A DNA stretch of 6,454 bases, from the NCBI GenBank assembly GCA_046542305.1, contig JBKHBQ010000228.1, positions 1 through 6,454 of the forward strand, written 5' to 3'. Under the pieces are notes generated by a model that was given only the letters and a program-made list of their open reading frames with translations, did no database searches and had not been told where the DNA came from. Each line of letters opens with the position of its first letter. The first letter of the stretch is position 1. The DNA comes from JBKHBQ01 sp046542305 (GTDB lineage: Bacteria; Bacteroidota; Bacteroidia; Bacteroidales; 4484-276). Shown here piece by piece: positions 1-6,454 of this stretch. Both the position numbers and the translations under genes were made by a program.

Positions 1-167
1 TTGTAGTTGATCGTCATTTGCTTTGCTGTCATTGGTATCGCGTAATTTGTTGTAATTTTCTTTTTGGTTTTGCACTTGCTCCGGTTATTGGTATTTGAAT
101 TGTTGCGCAATTTGGATTTAGAAATTTGAGTTTGTTTACCTTTGCCGTTTTTACCAAAAATCGACGT
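1..167. other. T-rich upstream region without a recognisable gene
   Basis: This stretch precedes the GtrA-family gene. The + strand is strongly T- and TTTG-rich. All three + frames are soon closed by stops, except that the GtrA frame stays open back to a TTG at 126. A loose match to the Bacteroidota promoter pattern (TTG about 18 bases before TAnnTTTG) lies at 32-34 and 53-60, but the last base of the second element is C instead of G, so I do not call a promoter. On the - strand an ATG at 32-30 opens a frame reading MTAKQMTINY to the window edge. This could be the first codons of a divergent gene, but ten residues cannot support a call. Confidence 0.4.
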
Positions 168-689
168 ATGACCGGACGACGGGCATGGTTCAGGGATCTG
201 ATTCTGGCGATTATCGATTGGGTGTATGTTCCCTTCAGGTCGTTTATCCCACCCGAAACTTTCAGGTATGCCGCCACCGGGGGTGCCAACCTGGTGCTGG
301 ACATTTTACTGTATTTTGTGTTTTACAATTTTATTCTGCACAAGCAGATCGTGCATCTTGGCTTTGTGGCCATCAGCCCGCACATCGCCGCCTTCCTGTT
401 TGTGTTTCCCATCACCTTTGCCACCGGTTTCCTGCTCGCCAAATACATCACCTTTACGGCCTCAACCCTGCGCGGGCGCATCCAGTTGTTCAGGTACGCC
501 TTATCCGTGGGCGGCTCCATCCTTCTCAATTATGCGCTGCTAAAACTGTTTGTGGAGGTATTTTATTTCTGGCCCACGTTTTCGAAAATCCTCACCACGG
601 TGGTTGTGGTTGCCTACAGCTACATCATTCAGCGGTATTTTACATTTCAAACCGGCCAACTGCGCCGTAAACCCGCGGATGCTGAGTAA
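168..689 (+). CDS. GtrA-family four-helix membrane protein
   Basis: Small integral inner-membrane protein of 173 residues from the ATG at 168. Four hydrophobic segments are visible at about residues 34-56, 71-93, 108-131 and 139-157. The charges and motifs fit the GtrA family: FRYAATGG at the start of helix 1, AKYITF after helix 2, LFRYALSVGG at helix 3 and the closing YIIQRYFTF of helix 4. The founding member, phage/Shigella GtrA, is proposed to flip undecaprenyl-phosphate-linked sugars across the membrane during glycan modification. Family members with no glycosyltransferase neighbour, as here, have no firm substrate. The frame is open back to a TTG at 126, but those extra 14 residues look like no family sequence, so the ATG is preferred. 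The gene is followed by an 81-base gap and is probably not in the same transcription unit as the copper-related genes. The family assignment is good; the substrate is unknown. Confidence 0.85.
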   Translation: MTGRRAWFRDLILAIIDWVYVPFRSFIPPETFRYAATGGANLVLDILLYFVFYNFILHKQIVHLGFVAISPHIAAFLFVFPITFATGFLLAKYITFTASTLRGRIQLFRYALSVGGSILLNYALLKLFVEVFYFWPTFSKILTTVVVVAYSYIIQRYFTFQTGQLRRKPADAE

Positions 690-733
690 CCTGACCGGCA
701 AACTTTTATCTGCATCAGGCAACTTTTTCCCGT

Positions 734-754
734 TTCGATTGTATTATAATCGAA
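734..754. promoter_or_regulatory. 21-base near-perfect palindrome upstream of the mbnP-like operon
   Basis: The arms TTCGATT (734-740) and AATCGAA (748-754) are exact reverse complements. The interior GTATTAT is itself nearly symmetric, so 9 of 10 base pairs match around position 744. The element ends 16 bases before the ATG of the mbnP-like gene. It contains TATAAT at 745-750, but no TTGACA-like box lies 17 bases upstream, and Bacteroidota normally use a TAnnTTTG element, which I do not find nearby. Size and symmetry fit an operator for a dimeric regulator. A weak 5'-UTR hairpin is the alternative. No U-tract follows it, so it is not a convincing terminator for the GtrA-family gene. Confidence 0.35.
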
Positions 755-770
755 CGAAAAACTTTTTACT

Positions 771-1520
771 ATGAATAAATCCTCCGTATTGCTGTTTACT
801 TTCCTTGCTACAACCGTTTTCTTCCCGGCATGCAACAACGATGATGACGTGGAACCAACGGATGCTCAATTGAATTTTAATTTATCTCATGTTGTGGGCG
901 GTATGGATCCGCTGGTGCAAGATGCCATTCAATATGAAAATGCCTATGGAAATATGTACAGCGTGGAAACGCTTAAATATTTTGTTTCGGATTTTCGCCT
1001 CGAAGATGAGGATGGCAATGAAGTGCAGATTGATGAAGCACATTATGTGGACGCCTTCGATGCCGCTACCCATCTGTTTCAACCGGCTGAAAAAATCCCT
1101 GCCGGCGAATATGTATCGGTATCCTTTGTTTTCGGCCTGGATGAAGAAATGAACGTGCCGGGAGAATTTCCCAATCCGCCCGAAAGCAACATGGAATGGC
1201 CGCTTGCCATGGGTTCGGGGTATCATTACATGAAGCTCGAAGGTAAGGTGGATTCAGCCGGAACCGTAAATAATTTCCAGGCGCATACCGGCCCGACCAT
1301 GGGCAATCAGAATTACATCGAAATAACCCTGCCGGGTTCTGCGTTTACCCTTGATCAGAACGGGCAAACCCTCACGATCTTTATGGACATCAATAAATGG
1401 TGGAGCACGCCCCATCTGATCAATCTCAACCAGGTGACGGGGATTATGGGCAACCATGCCATGCAGGAAAAACTGAAAGCCAACGGGCAGGACGTTTTTG
1501 GTTTTGGAGGGATTGAATAA
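771..1520 (+). CDS. MbnP-like copper-binding-family lipoprotein
   Basis: A 249-residue exported lipoprotein. A hydrophobic signal (residues 5-20) ends in FFPAC, with lipidated Cys21 followed by NNDDD. An acidic run just after the cysteine resembles the surface-export signal of Bacteroidota lipoproteins. The body shows the MbnP-family pattern: LKYFVSDFRL with DEDGNEV (68-85), the MEW...GYHYMKLEG block (141-158), AHTG (171-174) and MDINKWW (205-211). In methanotrophs MbnP binds copper after its partner MbnH oxidises a tryptophan to kynurenine. Only three tryptophans are present here (143, 210, 211). Possible metal ligands include His40, His152, His172, His215, His229, and Met226 and Met231 in IMGNHAMQ. 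The gene is first in a three-gene unit, 33 bases before the diheme enzyme gene. The start has an A-rich leader and no Shine-Dalgarno. Family membership is fairly secure; copper binding is inferred. Confidence 0.85.
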   Translation: MNKSSVLLFTFLATTVFFPACNNDDDVEPTDAQLNFNLSHVVGGMDPLVQDAIQYENAYGNMYSVETLKYFVSDFRLEDEDGNEVQIDEAHYVDAFDAATHLFQPAEKIPAGEYVSVSFVFGLDEEMNVPGEFPNPPESNMEWPLAMGSGYHYMKLEGKVDSAGTVNNFQAHTGPTMGNQNYIEITLPGSAFTLDQNGQTLTIFMDINKWWSTPHLINLNQVTGIMGNHAMQEKLKANGQDVFGFGGIE

Positions 1521-1553
1521 TTACGTAACGGTTTTTTCATGTAAATTGCATCA

Positions 1554-2628
1554 ATGAATCCGGTTGAATTAAAAAAATATTTTCCGCTTGCCTTGCTGGT
1601 GATCTTCATGTTTTTCTTTTCTTCTTGCAAAGAGAACAACGATGAACCGTTGCCCGAAGAGACCTGGTATCCTACACCGTATGAACTGCAGATTCCCGAA
1701 GGTTTTCCTGATATGCTGATTCCCGAAGACAATCCGATGACGGTGGAGGGTGTGCAGTTGGGCCGGCGCCTTTTTCACGATCCGATCCTCTCGGCCGACA
1801 ACAGCCAGTCGTGCGCTGATTGCCACGGGCAGACGTCTTCGTTTACCGACAGCCGCCGATTCAGCATCGGCATCGACGGCATCGAAGGTACGCGTAATGC
1901 CATGCCGCTGATCAATGCAGGATGGATGTCATTGTTTTTTTGGGACGGAAGAAAGGGCAGCCTCGAAGAACAGGCGCTGGAGCCTGTTCCCAATCCCATC
2001 GAAATGCACCAGAGCTGGCCCGATGCGGTGGAGAAGCTGAAAAACCATCCGCAATATCCCGATTTGTTTTTCGATGCCTTCGGTACCCGTGAATTGGATT
2101 CGATGCATGTGGTGAAAGCCATCGCACAATTCGAACGTACGCTCATCTCGTCTGACTCCAAATGGGACCGTTACCTGAGAGGCGAGGTGCAACTCACGCA
2201 GGCTGAAGCCAAAGGCTTCGAGATATTTTTTACCGAAAAAGGCGACTGCTTCCATTGCCACTCAACCATTTTATTTACGGACAACCTCTTTCGCAACAAT
2301 GGCCTCGATGCTGTGCATACCGATAAAGGGCTGTTTGATGTAACCGGCAATGTAAGCGATATTGGAAAATTTAAAACCCCTACGCTGCGCAATGTGGAAT
2401 TAACGGCGCCTTATATGCACGACGGCCGCTTTGCCACGCTCGAAGCAGTAATTGACTTTTACAGCGAAGGGCTTCAGTTTTCGTCCACCATCGATCCGCT
2501 GATGAAAAACGTACACCAGGGCGGTATTCAATTGACCGACGACGAAAAGCAAAGCCTGCTCGCCTATTTAAAAACTTTAACGGACACCACCTTCATTCAG
2601 AATCGCGATTTTTCAAATCCTTTTGATG

Positions 2629-2636
<8 letters not shown>
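1554..2636 (+). CDS. Diheme cytochrome c peroxidase / MauG-MbnH-family lipoprotein
   Basis: A 360-residue diheme c-type cytochrome of the bacterial peroxidase/MauG superfamily. The signal segment ends in FFSSC with lipidated Cys25, followed by KENNDE. Heme sites are Cys87-Ala-Asp-Cys90-His91 and Cys232-Phe-His-Cys235-His236. FFWDGR carries Trp130, the expected electron-relay tryptophan between the hemes. Gln140 and Glu150 fall at the same spacing from it as Gln104 and Glu114 of the Pseudomonas peroxidase (from memory). TAPYMHDGRF (284-293) is the usual family block before the second-heme ligand. No histidine occurs between residues 92 and 151, so the activation-loop ligand of classical peroxidases is missing. 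In LEAVIDFY, Tyr303 stands where peroxidases have the axial methionine, as in MauG. Paired with the upstream MbnP-like gene, it is best read as an MbnH-like oxidase of that protein. Simple peroxide reduction is the alternative. Its stop lies inside the next gene, indicating co-expression. Confidence 0.93.
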
Positions 2637-4815
<2,179 letters not shown>

Positions 4816-4853
4816 ATTGCTTAGCCCGTTGTTTGAAATGCTTGATGACTGCC

Positions 4854-4890
4854 CTCGCCTGCGGCTCACCTACGCGGGTGCTTCTCCGAG
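4854..4890. repeat. GC-rich nested inverted repeat
   Basis: The outer arms CTCG (4854-4857) and CGAG (4887-4890) enclose the inner arms CACC (4867-4870) and GGTG (4877-4880), which flank TACGCG. The arms are short and separated by asymmetric unpaired stretches, so a stable hairpin is uncertain. The segment is GC-rich compared with the A/T-rich sequence on both sides and sits just after the propeller gene. It could be a dispersed intergenic repeat or part of a + strand transcript end. Only a genome-wide search could tell. Confidence 0.3.
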
Positions 4891-4905
4891 CGGTGTAAAT
4901 CAGCT

Positions 4906-4945
4906 AAAAAAAAGCGAACCCCGCCGGAAATCTCCGGCAGGGCTC
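4906..4945 (-). terminator. Rho-independent terminator of the LVIVD-repeat gene
   Basis: Read on the - strand, GAGCCCTGCCGGA (4945-4933) pairs with TCCGGCGGGGTTC (4928-4916) around a GATT loop. Two U-G wobble pairs are included, giving a 13-bp stem. Two bases later come eight U residues (complement of the A-tract 4913-4906). The stem begins 22 bases after the stop codon of the - strand gene. On the + strand the two wobble positions become A/C mismatches and no U-tract follows, so the signal is strand-specific. Confidence 0.87.
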
Positions 4946-4967
4946 ATGTAGTAATCATCGCAACAAA

Positions 4968-6454
4968 TTATTTTTTTACGATCCGTCTGGTTTCGTTCAA
5001 TGCTTTTCCATCAGTAATATTTATAAAATATATTCCGGGCGCATAGGAACGTCCCAGCCGCACTTCGTCACCCGGCACGATTGCCGGTATTTTTCCCACA
5101 ACTTCACCCATCAGGTTAAATACCTGTAATTCCATTGATCCCTGATTTTCTTCGGAATTGATCCGGATGGTGAAATCCGATTCGAACGGATTCGGGTATA
5201 GTTGCATCAATTTCTTTTCCTGGTCTTCAGGGATGGAGGTTACAAAGGCGTTCTGCATTTTAATTTCAAGTTCGGTGACCTGTCCGCTGACAAATTCCAC
5301 GTCATGAGCGATGTAATCGGAATAAAAGTCTTTTGAGAATTTGATGTCGTAGGTTCCCGTAAGGGTGGTGGCAAACCGGAAGGTTCCGTCGAAAGCAGTC
5401 TGGTCGGCAAGATCGGTGTCAAGAACTTCCACATCCACGTTGAACAGCGGATCTCCTGTGGTGCTGTCGTTCACCGTTCCTTCCACGTAAGCTGCCCTGA
5501 TGTAGTCGACGCCAAGAATATAAAGGCCCTCTTCGATGTCGGAAGCCAGAATATTTCCGCTGGGCAGAAAGGGATAGGTGCCCCAGCTACCGTTAAACCC
5601 GCCGCCCGAATAATTGGGCGAGGTGTCGTAATGTCCTACCAGGATGAGGTTTTCAGGATTGGAAGCATCATGTACGGTAATGCCGTCGGTATAGTAGGAG
5701 GTAACCAGGAAGTCGTTGTACACATGCACGTTGTGCGGAATCACCAGGTCGCCGGGGCTGGATTGAATGCGGTCGGTTTCGGTGATGTTTCCCAGATCAG
5801 TCACGTTGTAGGCAGCGATGTAGCCGTTTTCCACTTCATCGGTGGTGAACACGTGTGTTCCATCGTCGGAAACCCAGGCGTTGTGGGTAAACTGTCCCGG
5901 CGTACTCACCGTTCCCATCACCTGCGGGTTGGCGGGATTGGAAACATCGATGGCCGCCAGCACGCCGTAGTAGATTGCCGCTCCCCACAACGTATCGCCG
6001 CGGGCCATGCCATCGTGGAGGTAATAATCGTTGAATCTGCCCAGTTCGGTCGGGTTCATCGGATCTTCGGTCAGGTCGCAGATGATGGCGCCGCCGCTGC
6101 CGCTATCGGCACCGAAAATGTAGAGTTTTCCGGTTTCATCGATGTAAAGGTTGTGGGCCGAGGAGAACGGATAAGTGGAGCCGGTGAATTCGGCAGTGTT
6201 TGAGATTTCTCCCGGAAGGCCGCTTAAATCCACGATCAGCACACCGCCATAAGATTCGTTGGAGACGTAAGCATAATCGCCCCAGGTTTTGATATCTCGC
6301 CAGATAGAACCCGCACCGGATTTAAAATAGACCTCCACGGGATTGGCAGGATCGGAAACGTCCACCACGGAAAATCCGTTGTAAACGCCCACCAGCGCGT
6401 ATTCGGTTCCGTCTTCATCAACGTAGCCCCAGATGTCGCTGAGTTCTTCGCTGT
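4968..6454 (-). CDS. LVIVD-repeat (choice-of-anchor B type) secreted protein, 5' end outside window
   Basis: The C-terminal 494 residues of a larger protein are visible. The frame stays open past an internal GTG at 6392 to the window edge, adding SEELSDIWGYVDEDGTEYAL, which is characteristic of the family, so the true start lies beyond the right edge. Numbered from that GTG: LVIVD-type beta-propeller repeats span roughly residues 1-295 (VVDVSDPANP, VLIVDLSG, AAIDVSNPANP). A carboxypeptidase-regulatory-like domain follows at 300-380 (VEGTVNDSTTGDPL, DGTFRF, GTYDIKFSK). The end is a type A T9SS sorting domain from about 395 (LYPNPF, VFNLMGE, APGIYFINI). Histidine-asparagine pairs recur at residues 80, 170 and 220, plus LHDG at 126. 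The protein is predicted to be exported by the T9SS; its ligand is unknown. It converges on the MbnP-like operon and ends in its own terminator. Confidence 0.93.
   Translation of the reverse strand, partial: SEELSDIWGYVDEDGTEYALVGVYNGFSVVDVSDPANPVEVYFKSGAGSIWRDIKTWGDYAYVSNESYGGVLIVDLSGLPGEISNTAEFTGSTYPFSSAHNLYIDETGKLYIFGADSGSGGAIICDLTEDPMNPTELGRFNDYYLHDGMARGDTLWGAAIYYGVLAAIDVSNPANPQVMGTVSTPGQFTHNAWVSDDGTHVFTTDEVENGYIAAYNVTDLGNITETDRIQSSPGDLVIPHNVHVYNDFLVTSYYTDGITVHDASNPENLILVGHYDTSPNYSGGGFNGSWGTYPFLPSGNILASDIEEGLYILGVDYIRAAYVEGTVNDSTTGDPLFNVDVEVLDTDLADQTAFDGTFRFATTLTGTYDIKFSKDFYSDYIAHDVEFVSGQVTELEIKMQNAFVTSIPEDQEKKLMQLYPNPFESDFTIRINSEENQGSMELQVFNLMGEVVGKIPAIVPGDEVRLGRSYAPGIYFINITDGKALNETRRIVKK

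Larger units (their letters stand above)
4816..4967. other. Convergent intergenic region
   Basis: This 152-base spacer separates two genes that end facing each other. It holds a GC-rich nested symmetric segment (4854-4890) and a strong rho-independent terminator for the - strand gene (4906-4945). I see no open reading frame of interest and no RNA gene. No U-rich tract follows a hairpin in the + direction, so how the + strand operon ends is unclear; it may read into the antisense of the LVIVD gene or end by Rho. Confidence 0.6.

Noticed and set aside
126..167. Upstream TTG start for the GtrA-family protein
   Set aside because: The extra 14 residues have no family resemblance, and an ATG at 168 gives a normal-length protein.
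29..304. A 91-residue - strand open frame at the left edge
   Set aside because: It overlaps the start of the GtrA-family gene antisense, has no recognisable motif and ends in the T-rich spacer.
734..754. Palindrome as a terminator of the GtrA-family gene
   Set aside because: The stem is A/T-rich and is followed by CGAACGAAAAAC on the + strand, not a U-tract.
5631..6203. A 190-residue + strand open frame
   Set aside because: It lies wholly antisense to the LVIVD-repeat gene, whose frame has clear domain motifs. The + product is rich in V/G/H and shows no recognisable domain.
6390..6392. GTG as the true start of the LVIVD-repeat protein
   Set aside because: The frame is open upstream to the window edge and encodes the family-typical SDIWGYVDEDG, and there is no signal peptide after the GTG. 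The start is outside the window.

Overview
The window looks like chromosomal DNA of a member of the Bacteroidota. Two of its proteins end in C-terminal sorting domains of the type IX secretion system (T9SS), a machinery largely confined to that phylum. Two others are lipoproteins whose acceptor cysteine is followed by acidic residues. Start codons lack Shine-Dalgarno sequences and sit behind A/T-rich leaders. Base composition is roughly balanced and nothing points to a phage, plasmid or transposon.

Layout, left to right on the + strand: a T-rich stretch without a clear gene (1-167); a four-helix GtrA-family membrane protein (168-689); an 81-base gap with a near-perfect 21-base palindrome; then a tight three-gene + strand unit. 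That unit holds an MbnP-like lipoprotein (771-1520), a diheme cytochrome c peroxidase/MauG-family lipoprotein (1554-2636) and a secreted FG-GAP/VCBS beta-propeller protein with a T9SS tail (2629-4815). The gap between the first two is 33 bases; the second and third overlap. A 152-base convergent gap follows, with a strong rho-independent terminator for the opposite strand. From 4968 to the right edge, on the - strand, lies the 3' part of an LVIVD-repeat (choice-of-anchor B type) secreted protein, also with a T9SS tail; its 5' end is outside the window.

The biological centre is the MbnP-like/diheme pair. In methanotrophs, MbnP is a copper-binding protein that depends on a tryptophan being oxidised to kynurenine by its diheme MauG-like partner MbnH. 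Here the pair has no methanobactin genes in view. It is made of two lipoproteins and is translationally coupled to a T9SS-exported calcium-loop propeller. The diheme protein lacks the histidine that keeps classical bacterial peroxidases inactive until reduced, and it has a tyrosine where those enzymes have the methionine ligand of the second heme. Both traits fit a MauG/MbnH-like modifying enzyme better than a simple peroxide scavenger. A cell-surface copper-handling or protein-oxidising module is therefore a reasonable hypothesis, but the roles of the two secreted propeller proteins are inferred from position only.
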